The notes under the pieces were generated by a model. The model did no database searches and had not been told where the DNA came from. It worked only from the letters and a program-made list of their open reading frames with translations. Shown in pieces: positions 11,276 to 24,689 of a DNA stretch of 64,000 bases. The position numbers were made by a program, and so were the translations under genes. Every line of letters starts with the position of its first letter. The stretch's first letter is position 1. Source of the stretch: Emydura subglobosa (taxonomy: Eukaryota > Chordata > Testudines > Chelidae); NCBI GenBank assembly GCA_007922225.1, contig ML679970.1, positions 20,262,290 to 20,326,289 on the forward strand, given 5' to 3'.

Positions 11276-12899
11276 TCAAGCACTTGGTAATTTGTAAATG
11301 CTTGGTAATGTGCTTGGTGAATTATTCTGGAGTGCTTGGTAAGACGTGCTTTTATTCTGGGCCAAATGCTTAAGTATAGAAGGGCTATTGCGCCACTACA
11401 GTTAAGGTTAAGCAGTGGTTTCTGTTTAAAAGTTGACTTTTCTAAGTGCTCTAACATGCACTTGTATTTTTTTTTTTTAATTTTCTGTGCCTTGCAGGGA
11501 GCCTTGTGTAGGGCTAGCGGCCCAAACTTTGGGACACCCGAGCAAGGAGTTTCTGAGACGTAGCCCACTGAAGAAAACAGCATTTTACAAAACCAACAGA
11601 GTCTTCAAAAAAAATTTGCGCACAGCTGGGGCTCCAAGCACATGATCCCAGTTGCTTGTCATTTATCTCAGCTAGTGACTGACATCCACCAACCTTTTGG
11701 TGCAGCAATACTGACAAAGCTATTACAGGGAAGTATAGCTTTCTAGAATGGTATGTGCCTCATGCGCCAATGAGCCTGAAATGCACATGTGCAGCAAGAG
11801 GCTGAGGCAGCTCATTGTCACCGTAGTGAGTGGGACAAGGGGATGTGCTATGGTCATTTCTGCAGTTCTTACTCAGGCAAGATTTCCCACTGAGTTCTGA
11901 ATGAGTAATGAGCAAGTAAGAACTTTGGGTTTTTGTCCCCTGTGAACTTCAATAGTGTCTGTATCTATTTTTTTCCATAAAGCAGGATTACACAATTCCC
12001 ACCCAGTGGCAATGGTTTGAAGTAGAACATATAAATGTACTTCACTATAATACTTAGACCAAACAGTACAGTTTGTAACTAGGCAACTTCTATCATCATG
12101 TGCAAAAAAATTATTTCCTGCATAGGCTCAATTATCCATCCTCACATTTATCCTTCCAATCCAACTTGGTCTGCAGTCCTCTCTGGCTACAGAAATCTTC
12201 ATCTCTTATCTTCAAGCAAGGCGGATAATTGACTTTTTATAAACTAGAGATTTCAGGGTAATACAAATCCCCACGTAGTCAGTGTCTCCTGGACTGATTT
12301 CAAAGAGGCAGTAGGGAATGGTCTTGGAATCCCCATATGCTTTGGAGACTGAACTTGGAGGATTGATTTATTTCTTAAATATAAGGCAGTTACGTAGTTT
12401 TAAAACACCTAGAGATTAAGTACATTCCTTTCAAATGAGTAATTCTCTCTCAGCCTATCCCAGCATGGCACGTCAACACTGGCCATCTATAGAAAGAATC
12501 TTTGCAGAGAAAGGGTACTTTACAAGCTATGTCAAAATCAATATTAAGAACCACTCCATTGGGGAACTGGTAAAGTCATCAGCAAAGCATGTGCCAAAGG
12601 TCTGAGCATGTTCCAATTAATTGAGTACTCTATGTCTGTCACAAACCAGAGGCAGGAGGAGAATGTTGCGTGCGAACAGTTAAATGTGACATCCGATAAT
12701 CCTGTTAAGTCTGTGATTACTAGAACATGTGCTTTAAGAGCTGAGTCATTTTCCATGCTTTGGATATACAAGAGCTTGTATTACTGGCACACTAGACATT
12801 ACAGAAGTCCAGCTACAGCTGATTTACAGTTAACAAGAGTTTACATACTTTTCTCTACTGCTACATAAATCTAGCTCCACATTATTCCTTGGTCACAGC

Positions 12900-12930
12900 T
12901 ATCTAGCTAGCTAGCTAAGAGTCTAGCTAC
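12900..12930. repeat. CTAG-rich short tandem repeat
   Basis: CTAGCTAGCTAGCTA repeats with a second TCTAGCTA copy. It is a small self-complementary repeat of no known function. Confidence 0.6.
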
Positions 12931-14139
12931 AGTAGACTTGTTCCCTTTAAACATTTCCACCATTGCTAACACCGCTTCAGCTCTACCAGTGGGCACAATG
13001 GCAACACTAAGGCAGACAAGGAACCAGTTGCCACTGGCATTTTCAGCACGGATCTTGTAGATTCGCTTTCTCCAGGGTTAGATACAGTGCTCAAAACATC
13101 AGCAGCTGAATGGAGCCCTGTCCACATTCAATCTCCATTGGTAGAACTAAAGCTAGTGATAGCAATGATGGGGAAGCAACCCGGTCAGACAAACCCTAAG
13201 TTGCAATTACTTAGCGCACATGCAAGCAAAGCTAAATGCATGTGGGATGCATTTACTGCAGTATGGCTTTAAATAGAAAGGGAAATCAATACTCATTTAC
13301 AGTATCTGGCAATCACTGAACCAAAACATACAGTACATGCACACCTACAGCAAAGCAGAAATAACAACACTTATTTAAACAGCAAGCTGTTATTCTGCTG
13401 AGGGAATGCTGTGTTTTATATGCATTCTTTCATTAGAAACTGAGAAATATTGCAGCTTTTTGCACATTTTAAAAACTATGGCAATCAAACAATCAAAATA
13501 CTACGATTGTTAACCCCATTGCTGCTGGGCTCTCTGCTCCAGCATCTGTGCTGTGGAGAAAGGAAGCAGCATTCCTTTGGACTGCCCGCATGCCAAGATG
13601 TCATAACTAGTATATGGGATAGCGCTCGGTGAGTGTGCCTCATACCAGGTGTGGAAGGGCCAAAGGATTGCCATCTGTCTCCAGCATTACAGAATTGTCC
13701 TATCCATGTCTGGCAAGCAGGACACTTTTCTCAATCTGAAAATGATTTGGGGCTGGCAAAATGTTATGAAGTCTTAATGTTGCATTACAATGTGAGGCTG
13801 TTTTATATGACTTCACCACTCTGGGTGACATGACTATCCTTCCTGATGTAACAGGGAATTTGTATCCCTAAGTGATGATGCAAACTCCAAAAGGTGGGAA
13901 ACCCAAATAAAGGGATATGCCAGAAATGACAAAACTTAAGAATGATAGACATGTTCCTATTAAATAAATAAAAGAAAAAATCCAGCAGAAACTGTAGTTT
14001 TTAAGCAAATAAGCATTCCCTAACCACTGCAGCAAGAACCTGAAAGTGAAACTGGGGAAAAACAAAAATGAAACTCTTCATTGATTTCTATTTCCCTATC
14101 TGGGAGAAATGCAACTAGTAAATAACTAGCATAAATAAT

Positions 14140-14425
14140 AATAACAGCTAGCTCCCATATAGTGCTTTTCATCCACAGAACTCACAGCGTTTTACAAAAG
14201 AGACAAGTATGTTATCCCCATTTTGCAGCTGGATAAAGTGAAGCACAAGAAGAGAAATGCCTTTCCCATGGTCACACAGTAGGCAAGTGGCAGAGCTCGA
14301 AATAAATCTAGAGGTGAAATCTTGGCCCCGCTAAAGTCAATGGGAGTTTTGCTATTGGCTTCTGTAGGACCAGAATTTCACCCTAGGTCCCTGGAGTTCC
14401 AGTCCAATGCCTTGTCCACTGGGCC
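14140..14425 (+). mobile_element. MIR-like SINE
   Basis: The order is MIR-like: CTCACAGCGTTTTACAAAAG, TTATCCCCATTTTGCAGCTG, GGTCACACAGTAGGCAAGTG. A small palindromic MITE appears to sit inside it near 14310-14390. Confidence 0.65.
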
Positions 14426-14880
14426 ACAATGAATGGTAAATTGGATTTTTACAATTCTTTCTGTTTGGATCATCTATGGTGTTATTAGTAATATAGAAAG
14501 GGAAGTGTACGTGTTTACAATAGAAGGTATTTTTAAGTTTAGGGTTTCCCTTGCTAAAATACCTTATAGTCGGCCTGAATGATGGTTTAAATGCTGACCT
14601 TCTGAATATCCTTTTAATGAAATGAGATTATAAATGAAGCTCATAAGACAGTGTTAATATTCCAAATATTGTAAAATAGCTTTCGTGTCAGATTTAAAAA
14701 AGGACAGCTTCACCACTAAGTCAGCTAGATGCTATCTCTAGAAGAGCTTAATTACTTACTGCTTCCTCATCACTTCTCACTCCTTTAGTGCAGCAAATTA
14801 AGCCACCACAGATCTGCAGTTTGACAAGTGAGTTTGAAACCTCACTGAAGTGGCATTGAATAACAAAGGTAGAAACTTAA

Positions 14881-14906
14881 ATAAAAAAAAAAAAAAAAAA
14901 AAAAAA
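14881..14906. repeat. Poly-A tract
   Basis: An uninterrupted A run of about 24-26 bases. No clear retroposed body precedes it. Confidence 0.9.
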
Positions 14907-15305
14907 GCCCATCTGTATAGCTGCCGTGCTAAAGAGCTGACGGACATCAAATTAAATCTTCTTTTTATTCTCAGATAGGACAGTCTTTTTCACCCACTTA
15001 GACTCAAGCCTGAACAGGAAAGAGGGAGATAATACACAGTAGCCTCTTGTTCAACTTAGGTCAGTGAGTTTCCTGAAAAGAGATTGCTAATCTTTCTTCC
15101 TTGTAAACTGTGTCGTTTGTTTACTGAGCCTTCTCTTTATCTATCTGGCTGGTACAATCTATACACAATTACTATATTGATTTATTCCTTATGAGTGTTT
15201 GAAGTCCCCAGATTACGCATGGGTTCTTGCCCATCTTACCATCCTTAAAATTCTGTTCACCTTCTTTCTCTTCTTCGTCTGACCACTACCGGGGAATTTA
15301 TTCCT

Positions 15306-15593
15306 CAGCTTGGTCTACACTACCAATTTATGTTGGTATAACTAGATTGCTCAGGGTTAGAATTTTCCACATCCCTGAGCAATGCAGTTATACTGACCTA
15401 ACTCCCAGTGTAGGCAGCACAATGTTGACAGTAGGACATCTCCTTCTCAACATAGCTACAGCCTCTTGGGGAGGTGGATTAACAATGTCAATGGGAGAAG
15501 CTCTCCCATTGGCGTAGATAGCATCTTCATTAAGTGCCACGGTGCACTGGTGCAGCTGCACAGCTGCAGTGCTGTAAGTGTAGACAAGTCCCT
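15306..15593. mobile_element. GTCTACAC-type TIR element
   Basis: It runs from CAGCTTGGTCTACACT to AGTGTAGACAAGTCCCT, an inverted end pair. The interior includes GGTATAACTAGATTGCTCAG and a GTGCAGCTGCACAGCTGC near the right end, shared with 20473. It has no coding potential. Confidence 0.75.
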
Positions 15594-15939
15594 AGCTGAA
15601 AGGTAGAGTACACACACTGAAAGGTAGACTCTCCCCAGGACACCAGGAACAAGACAACTTCAGGGAATGCTAAGTAATATTTTTTGCTTCTTCTCCAACA
15701 CCTTCCATCTAAGGACATCAGCTCACTTTACAATGAATTTAGCCTTACAACACTGTTAAGCCTTATTACACCCATTACATAGATGAGGAAACTAAGGCAT
15801 GGAGCGATTAAAGGCCCAGTCGTGTAAACCATTGATCATGGAAGGTCCTTGCAAAAAACTAACTTACAGTATCATACATTGTGTTAAGATACAGCTAATC
15901 ACTGTTTTGACTGTGTTATTTTATATTGATTGTTTTGTC

Positions 15940-16070
15940 TTTTCAGCCTCTGAGCTTTCGTGCCTTCATCATTTTTTTTTTTTTATGGTAGTGTCCAGAG
16001 ACCACAATCACTGCGTGAGGTGTTATACAAACATGTATGAAGACACAGTCCCTGCTTAAAGAGCTAAGGG
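15940..16070 (-). mobile_element. MIR/L2-like 3' fragment
   Basis: It resembles the reversed turtle MIR/L2 tail: ATGGTAGTGTCCAGAGACC, then GTTATACAAACATG and GACACAGTCCCTGC with AAAGAGCT. Confidence 0.5.
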
Positions 16071-16309
16071 CCTGGTTCTCTGACACTTACATTAAGTAAG
16101 GAGTCTCTTTCATTGTAATGGAGTACTTGTGAAGTATAGGACCACGCAATGTATAAAGGTCCTAAGAAAACAAATATATTATTTTTATGAGCACTATCAG
16201 CAATTTCTAACAATAATAATAACAACAGTTTCATTGTTTTCACCAGGACTCCCTGCGTCAGTGAGGGACTACAGGATCAGGTGCTAAGTGACTTGGTGGT
16301 TGCACAGTA

Positions 16310-16565
16310 AGGCCTGGTCTATACCAGTATAACTATCAGTTGGGGTGTGTGTGATTTTTTACTGATATAGTTATATCAGTACAAGCCCTAATGTGGATGA
16401 AGTTTTACTGGAATAAAGGTGCCTTGTTACCCTTCCTGTACAGGAATAAGCTATAATGGTATAAACACATTTATACTGGTATAACCATGTTCACAGTAGG
16501 GGGGACTGTGCCACTTATATATGGTATAGTTGAAGCACTGCAACTTTAGTGTACAGGTAAGTCTT
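16310..16565. mobile_element. GTCTACAC-type palindromic element
   Basis: It runs from TAAGGCCTGGTCTATACC to GTGTACAGGTAAGTCTTA and contains repeated TATACTGGTATAAC motifs on both sides. It lies next to a second element of the same type at 16566. Confidence 0.6.
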
Positions 16566-16780
16566 AAGGATATCTTCTACACTGCAAAAAAAAAAAAAAA
16601 AAGATGTAGTCTTAAATCGGGTTAGCTAACCCACGTTAAAATAACAGTGAAGATACAGCAAGTTAGCTGCTATAATCTTGAACTCAAGCTGATAACTCCG
16701 GTTATCTTGTCTTCACCACTACTAGTTCAGTCTGAGTTAAGAGCACTTTTTTTTTTTTTTGATAGTGTAGACGTACTCTA
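16566..16780. mobile_element. Second GTCTACAC-type palindromic element
   Basis: The ends are AGGATATCTTCTACACTGC and GATAGTGTAGACGTACTCTA. Poly-A and poly-T tracts just inside the ends are also inverted to each other, so the whole element can fold back. Confidence 0.68.
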
Positions 16781-17705
16781 AAAGTCAAACACCACTCCAG
16801 GACTAGTAATCCCTTTAGCAGGAAATGAACTATTTGCATGAGTGAGGGAAGAAAGATTTAGCTGTAAATCAGTGGCAGAACCAGGAACAGAACTCAAGGC
16901 TCCTGATTCCATGTCCTGCAACTCAGCTACATAATCATCCTTCTTCCCTTCTTGTCCTTCCTCCCCATCAATCTTCACAAGGCCGAGGAGCCGGATTCCA
17001 AGAATTTGTCAGTCTAGAGGCACCTGGGTAGCTAAAATAATTCTGCTTTCATTTCAGTTACCTAAGAGCCAGTTTAGAATCCCATCTCTACAAAATTCAT
17101 CATGGGGCACTCCTAAAAGCAGCTTCTGCTCTCATACAGGTATCCACAATGGTGCACTGCTTTCATTTTGCATTCAAGAGTGTTGCATTCCTGGGCTCAG
17201 AAACTGACCCTACTCGTGCAGTTATCCCAAAGACACAGGCAGGATAATAACAGCTGCTATTCATGAAGCAGCTTGTTTGCCTTTTTTCTTGGGTCCCATT
17301 GCAAAACAAAGACAGATTTGTTTATGTGGAATATTCTTGTGGTAACTGGTAAAAATCATCCTACTAATAAAGGCTGTTGGAAACATCTACAGCAAGAATA
17401 GAAGCAGCCCTTCTGCCTGTCAAAGGGTCCCTCGTATTTGAAGCTGGTTTATTTTTTTTCCCTTGAAAATGAAAAAAGAAAAATCATAAAAGGATGACCC
17501 ATTTCCAGCTAAGGCATTCACCATGGTGCAAAGAAAGCATTAGCATTAAGGAGAAGCATAAATGGTTGACATATAGAAGAGGGAAGCATTTAGAAATATA
17601 GGCAACACAGTGCTACAGTGTATAAAGTCTTGAGTGTTGATTTGAAAGTGTTAATCTTTAAGTAAAAATATGCACCTTCCTCTGTGTACTGCATATGATG
17701 CATGA

Positions 17706-17823
17706 CAGTGGTTTTCAACCTTTTTGCATTTGCAGGACCATAAAAATTTTGAATGGAGGTGCAGACTTCTCTGGAAATCTTAGATATAGTCTGCGGACCC
17801 TGACCACAGGTTGAAAACCACTG
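17706..17823. mobile_element. Short hAT-like MITE
   Basis: The ends CAGTGGTTTTCAACC and GGTTGAAAACCACTG are perfect inverted repeats of 15 bp on a 118-bp element. Flanking 8-mers match only partly, so the target duplication is eroded. Confidence 0.82.
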
Positions 17824-18689
17824 ACATACGATAAGGTGAATTGAGTTCATCCCAAATGTAACTGCACTGACGTCCACCAGTTTATACCAGGGATGAATTT
17901 GGCCATATTTTTGCTTCGTTGAGTTTCTCTTCCCCCACCCTGTCTGTAGAAACAGAACACTTCTCCAAAGTGAATGACCAGAAGTAGCTTTTTAAGCAGG
18001 TGACCTGTTTGGACGTCTTTAGCAGTCAAGTTACCACCTCCTTTAAGAAGCAAAGGGCAAAACAAAGGTATTTAATGCTCTAACTTAGCTGGTTGTTACC
18101 TGACTTCTAACAGAAAACTCTGCCATTGTAAATAAGAGGAATCTGTTTTTAAAAGAGTCCCCTTCGGTTTTTCTCCCAGATGTAGGAGACCCTGGCTATG
18201 CCCATGTATCTATACTGGGTGGCCTACATTCAGGCCTCAGTTTCTCAGTCCTTGCAAGGGGGACCCCGCCCTTTGCAGGGCCTTCTTATGTCTGTTCCAA
18301 TGGGGGAGCAAAAGGAAAATAAATGTTCCAACACACCCAAAAATAACTTCTTCCTGGAGCCAATGCAAAGAGAGAAAAGGTCAGCAGTGCCTTCTTACTA
18401 TCAGGACTGTCTGCATAGTGGTTTTCTAGGAGCCCTTCTGGCTGGGTAGCTGAATTGGACTCACTATATCAGGTGAACCCTGGGAGTTTGCTGCATTCCC
18501 TGTGGGGTGGGGGTGGAGATCTCTTTCTTGGATGCAAGTTCCCCCTGTGGCTTCAGGAGTAGCTCCACCCATTGCCTGCTCAGGGTGATCTTTCCATTTA
18601 GCTGTCTGCAATTTCCTCCTTTTTAAAGGCCTCTTCCCTATCCTACCTGACTGACAGGGCGGGAGAGACAGGGCTAGCTCCCTCCGCAG

Positions 18690-19990
18690 CCTTGCTCATT
18701 AGCGTGGTGACACACTGTCAGATACGCTCCCCCTCCAAACGACAGGCACGTCGCCTTCTCTGGTGGGCATGCCTTCCTTGCCCATTGTAGCGTCTGCGCT
18801 CCGAGAAGAGAAACGGGCATTACTCTGAGCGTTGCCTGCCCCGTGAAGCTCCTGGAATTGGGTACGGTTGTAGAGGTTCCAATGCGTGAGTCTCACATTA
18901 GTGTCCTACCTCGTGTGTAGCCATTGGCGGGGTTCATAATATGTACTCAGCAAAAAGGGGTTCCCTACTAGGTAACAGTTTAAAACCACCGAACCCTCCC
19001 CCCCGCCGCAAATCCCCCCCCCCTCCCCGAAATGGGGCAAACGGCGGCAGGGTTTCTGCGGAGGGCATTGTTCCCCCCATGTGGTACTCGGGGAAAAAAA
19101 GGTTGAGAACCGCTGGTTTAAAGCATCTATGGCCCACTTCAGGGCCCCAGCTTCCTTTTCTATTACAGAGAAGGCCCTTTCCTGTGGAAATAGCTTTTGA
19201 CTTAAATACAGTATGGGGAGTTACTCTCCCTCAAAGGGCTGGGAGAGCACCGTCCCAAGTCCCCCGTCCGATGCATCTGTCTGAAGTATCAATTCCTTAG
19301 AGAAGTCTGGGTTGAAGAGCACCGGATCATGACACACAGTCTCTTTCAACACTTTAAAGGTCATTTCACAATTGTCTGACTGAAGCACTTTCTGTGGTTT
19401 CTTGTCTCTTGTCATGTACATAAGCGGGGCTGCAATGGTGGTAAAATTAGGGACGAAGCATCTGAAGTATTCAGCCACCCCTAAAAATTGTCTAACTTGC
19501 TTTTTGGTCATGGGTATCGAGTAGTTGGTCAAAGCCTGCACCTTGTCCGCAAGTGGGCATAGATGTCCGCCTCCCACTGTACATCCCATATACATGGTTT
19601 TTTTATTTCCAAATTTGCACTTAACTGAGTTGGTGATCAGGCCTGCGATGGCAATCAACTGCAAGTGCCATGGTAACATGGTGGAGATAGCTGTCCCAGT
19701 CTGAGCTATATATGACTACATCATCCAAATAAGCTGCAGCGTATCACCCATATGAAAGAAGCACCCGATCCATTAATCTCTGAAAGATCACCGCCACCCT
19801 ATGCAGCTCAAACGGCATCACTGGAAAACTGTGCAGTCCAAAGGACATGGCAAACACAATGCAAATCTGGAAATGAGCAATACATGATTGAAAAGGCTGT
19901 AGAGGAAAGGCTACCGCCACGCACAGAGCTTCTCTGGGACCTTCCTCATCAGTGTGGGGTCTATCCACTCTGTCACATTGTTCCTTTTAT
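18690..19990 (-). pseudogene. Broken Ty3/gypsy pol (reverse transcriptase to RNase H)
   Basis: Read on the minus strand, the order is reverse transcriptase, then RNase H. At about 19750-19990 an RT segment ends FQRLMDRVLL. The catalytic YLDD is at 19731-19720. The connection region near 19500 has RQFLGVAEYFRCFVPNF, typical of gypsy pol. RNase H begins near 19290 with TDASDGG and continues past an inserted MITE to about 18800. An in-frame TGA at 19746-19744, a frame change near 19680 and the insertion show it is dead. No LTRs, gag or integrase were identified; the sequence at 18180-18690 may belong to it but I could not tell. Confidence 0.85.
18986..19115. mobile_element. MITE inserted in the gypsy RNase H region
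   Basis: The right end GGTTGAGAACCGCTG is hAT-like. It is followed by GTTTAAAG at 19116-19123, and the left side has GTTTAAAA at 18978-18985, a near-perfect 8-bp duplication. Without it the RNase H reading resumes on the other side. The left terminal repeat is poorly conserved and followed by C-rich sequence. Confidence 0.65.
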
Positions 19991-20472
19991 TTCTTTTCCT
20001 TTGGTTTGTTGCTTATTTATTCATTTTGTAAGTGTCTGAAAGTTTCATTAAACTGTATTATTTGGCCGTGCTGTGAGCTGTGCTGTTTCTCTGGAAATGC
20101 TATAGAAATTCTGATAATGAAGTGCCCAAATCAGCAAGCAATATGTAATGATTTAAGGCTCCATTCAAAATAAAACCTGCTTGGATTTCTACACCACAGG
20201 AGCAAGGGCCCAAGAGAGAAAGGGATTTATTTTATCATTGAGTTGATCCTTTGGTGCTGTTGAGCTAGAAAGAATTAAAGGGATTTTACAAAGGATAAAA
20301 GCGATAGAAACATTAAATGCAAAAATAGTTCTGCTGGGTTTTTTTAAATATTATTTTTAATAGTAATTTAACTTTTTTTTAGCTGTCGATCTGAAGGCAC
20401 TTCACAAAGGGCCATATAAGCAACTAGATAGCTAGACAGATTAATATTTCCATTTTACTGATGTGGAGTCTG

Positions 20473-20733
20473 AGGCCAGGTCTACACTAAAAAGTTAAAT
20501 GGACCCAGCTACATCACTCAGGGGAGTGAAAAATCCACACTCCTGAATGACATCGTTAGGGTTAGGGTTCACCTAACCCCTAGTGTAGACAGCGCTAGGT
20601 TGGCGGAAAAAAAAATCTTCCTTTGATCTAGCTTCTGCCTCTCAGGAAGGTGGATTAACTACAAAGCCGAGAGAACTCCTCCCGCAGTGAGTGTCTACAC
20701 TGAAATACTACAGTGGTGCAGCTGCAGCAGTTT
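20473..20733. mobile_element. GTCTACAC-type element, right end altered
   Basis: It begins AGGCCAGGTCTACACTAAAA and includes GTGAAAAATCCACACTCCTG and CCTAGTGTAGACAGCGCTAG. The right side carries GTGTCTACACTG and GTGCAGCTGCAGC but not a proper terminal repeat. Confidence 0.65.
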
Positions 20734-20764
20734 AAATGGGGAGACAGCCTGAGGCATTGAGAAG

Positions 20765-20935
20765 TACAAGATTCACATTTTCAAAAGTGTCCTCTAACTT
20801 AGGGTGTCTCAGGCTTTGGGTGCCTGGCCTGACAAGCACAAGAGCTGATTTTTTTTTAAGAAGTGTTGAGCACCCATATCTCCATCTGAAGTCAATGGGA
20901 ACTACTGGTACTCAGAACTTTTGAAAGCCCAAGTT
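20765..20935. mobile_element. Fold-back element with CATTTTCAAAAGTG ends
   Basis: CATTTTCAAAAGTG at the left and AGAACTTTTGAAAG at the right form the inverted ends. Similar ends occur near 9798 and 47040. Confidence 0.45.
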
Positions 20936-23578
20936 GTCTCATGTTTGCGCGCACAACACGATGGTATCCAAAACCTGGAGATGCTTTTGAAAGTCACAGC
21001 TTATGGGCTTTGCTCAAGGTCACACATCTGTGAATGTCGGAAACAGAACATTGGTTTCTTAACCCCGTGGCTTCATTTCTGCTAAAACAGCCAGTCAGGG
21101 ACTTAACAATGTTATGTTGTTGGTTTTTTACTGTAAGGACTACTTTTTCAGATTCCCTTAGTTGCATGATGTGCTGAATGTAGGCAGAAGTGAATCTGTT
21201 CTGGTATTAATGACTAGCTGATATGCCAAACACTGCTGAACTGTCTTGAACTTGCTCTGCCGCAGCTGAGTTACAGCTTTCAATGCATTGGTTAGCACCT
21301 GATGCCAAAGGTTTAACCACTGTCATGCTACACAAGATATGCTTATTGTCTTGCTATGACTAATGACTCATTTTTTTAAACCATACTAGCATGTCCCTGC
21401 AAATTCAGTCTGCTAGAAAGATTCCCTCCCAACTTCCTCCCCTCCTCCCCGCACAGCCTGTAGCCTTAAGGAGAATCTTATCTAGACTCATGTGGAACTA
21501 AATTACTGGCAAATACTGTTGAGCATTCTCACAAATGGAATACTAACATTGGGGTGGGGTGTGTGTAAAATATCACGACTATCTTGGGAGAATAAGTGGA
21601 CACGCTGTGTGACCTGAACTCCATGGAGTTTACCTGAATCAAATCTTTGAATTAACAAAACTGTAGAAGAGACAATGTTTTAAATGATAAAAATACTTTT
21701 CATATAATAGAATAGACTCTACAGAATTTCTAAATATAATGTCCCTGCCCATTTCCCCACATTTCCATACACGTTAACTTGGCCTCTTAATCACATTTTC
21801 AATGCTACAGCTTCATTTACAACAAAACAGGTTCAACAAGTTGAACAACTTACAGGTGTTACTGGAATGCACCTGCACTGCTGTTTACACAGAGAGATAA
21901 GCATAACAAAACATCTACTCCAGAGCTCTCCCATTTGAAATACACCCAACCCTAAAAAAGTGAGAGGAAAATGCTGCCATCTCCCTTCCCTCACTCCATT
22001 ATTATCAAATCTATCTATCCCATACCCATTACTGTGACATCAGAGTGCCTTTGCCTGGCAGCTTCATATGAGGTAACTACCTAAATCTCTCTTCTCAACA
22101 AAACAACAGACCTGACTGGAGATCTCATAGTGAGGGAGGAGGTGGGGTCATTCTCTATATCCTTGGCCTTTGAGATTCCTCATGTTCATTTGTTACATAG
22201 ATTCCCTGCACACCAGTATGGGCCAATGGGAGCTGAGGGTGCTCAGTGCCAGACAGGACCAGGCCCTACATATTTCTATACACTAAGCAAAACGTCCCAT
22301 AAATGTCCCATTTTCCTGACAAATCATTTGACAAAAAGCTGCAACGCTTCATTCCACTGCAGCTGTTATCCACCATAACATGCTGCTTTCTAGGAGTAAA
22401 AGATGAGCACATCGGAAGGGGTAGTAGCTGTCACCTGGCCCTGTTCTCAGAGGTATCTAGCCATCATTTAGAGCATGGCCCCAGGTTAATGGATTTTTTT
22501 TTTTTTTATTTTACCTTTGGCAAATTTCCTTTTTCTTTCCCCTTGGAGGGGACCAACGATAATAAATTTTCTACCAATGGAACCCAAGTCAATGTAACCT
22601 TTGGACATCTGCAGCTCTCTAAAGCCCTTAGCTGAGATTTGATCAAATAAAGATTCTGTTGTTTGAGCATTACAGCAGCACATATTAATATTATGATTCC
22701 CAGAGTAAATCAGCAGTTGAATAACTCTACATTTATAGTTGCTAAAATAATAATTGCAATAATTGCACTCATCAGTATTTGAAACAGAATCCATTCATAA
22801 TAGGCCCACAAACCTTCCCTGAGGTCTCCCTAGCTCATTTTCATTGAATGTGTAAAGTTAGATGAAAGTGACTGAGCTTCTGCATATAAAAGAGGAAACT
22901 CTGGGATACTTTTGAAGAGAAAGAGAAATGTATTTTCTATTTTTCTTTCTATCTAAACATTTTAAGAGCATTCATAACAGTAGCATCCAGGCACTAAATT
23001 GTTATTCAGTTACTTACACTCTTTCTCATACACACACAATACAGCAAAAGCTAAAAATAAGCACACACCCCTGCCACACACACACACTGAAGAAGCACTT
23101 GTAAATGAGCAGCACTGATCCTGTTTACTTTGTGTCACAAAACTAGGGCACCCTCACTTTCAATTAACTGCTTGGTGCACAGCGCCCTGAAAAGATAAGC
23201 TAGTGCAAGGAATTAACCACCAGGTTTTAACTTCCACTTCATCATCCTTTCATTTCTTGATCAAAGACTCATCTGCTCCCCACTAATTTTCTAAGAAATT
23301 AAACATGAAAAGAGAATGCAGTTTCACAAGGGAGTGAAGAACACTGTGGGCAGTTAATGAGTAATTAGCATTATAATATGTGACAGGCTGGTTTCACAGA
23401 AGAAGCTTGTTTTGCTACTGAATTTGTTCTGTAGAGGAAATCTTTAGGCTGATGCCAGAACTATGTATAAACCAATGCCAAAAAGTTTCCTCCTGGTGTT
23501 TGGAAGACACTGGGGTTAGAAGGAACTGCCTAAATTGCTGTCTGGACCAGGTGATTTTAAGCCAAGACTGTTGTGTTA

Positions 23579-23643
23579 GAGCCTGATCCTAAACCTCTTG
23601 ACATCAATCCGATTTACTTTAATGGGCTTTGGATCAGGCCCTA
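23579..23643. mobile_element. Tiny palindromic MITE, GGGCCTGATCC family
   Basis: AGAGCCTGATCCTAAA at the left and TTTGGATCAGGCCCT at the right pair across about 65 bp, with the TTTAATGGG core. See the family finding. Confidence 0.6.
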
Positions 23644-24689
23644 AAAGTTCACCTGTTCGGTGACAGAATAACAGTGAATGTTGCTTTGAGGACAGCTAAC
23701 CCTGTTTTCCCACTTCAGGAGTGTTTGTGTCATCTGTGGCTTGGTAATGGTTATGGGAACTGAAGCAGAAGGCTAGGTAACCCCAGCCACAGTTTTATTA
23801 CTCAGCAAGGCGCACTGATTGATTCTGAAACTGAAATGTGACAAAGGAGTTGGACAATTGGAGCAGAAAAGTTTAACTTCCCACTGTTCCCTGGGCAGCC
23901 GTTTCCCACCAATGATTTCTATCCCTGTAATGTAAAAATAAACAGGGCTTATCCTGTTTGCTTGGCAGGAAAGACAAACAATAGAACAACAGATGCATTT
24001 TCATATGTAGCTCTCTATATAGCCCTAGCATCCATACATGTCAAGCCAGCCTCTTATAACAGTGACTGGCAGGTAGAAGTGAGATCATAAATAATTAGAG
24101 AAATACACAAGTAATTTTTTACCACAACACCATATTCATGATTTTAAAAGCACATAACCTAACTCAGAAGCCTTTACAGTAAAAGATTATGAATAAGAAA
24201 GGGTTTACTTAAATTTCTTTAACTGATTATTTGTCCATATCCCATCACTGAGTTCAGCTTTGAAACCACAGCCAATTTCAAGTGGAAGATCAAGCCAAGT
24301 AATTTGCCAACTATAAATGTAGTAAGAAGTAAATTACATATAGTGTGTAAAAACCTGTCCATTGCATTGGGATTTATAGCACTGCTGTTACAGCTGAATC
24401 AGACCTCTAATGTTTGATTTATTAATACTAAAAATAATGACAAAGACTGGCAAGGAAAGCCTGTGTATTTCACACATCTCTGAAAGTTGGTAATATCTAT
24501 TTAAAAATATCTACTATTGATTAAATGCATCATACATATGATATTTCCAAGGCTACTGAAATGTCCCTCTGTTCAACTGAGCATGAAATTAAAGTAAGTC
24601 CAAATCTTGCAAAACATTATTCAAGTAAGTAGTCCTCATTCATGCAAACAGTAAGGCCTACTTGGGTGAGTAAGAGGGTGGAGGACCTA

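Noticed and set aside
20544..20575. GTTAGGGTTAGGGTTC, a telomere-like motif
   Set aside because: Only two units within a GTCTACAC element whose relatives have similar GTTA and CCTAAC text; not an interstitial telomere array.
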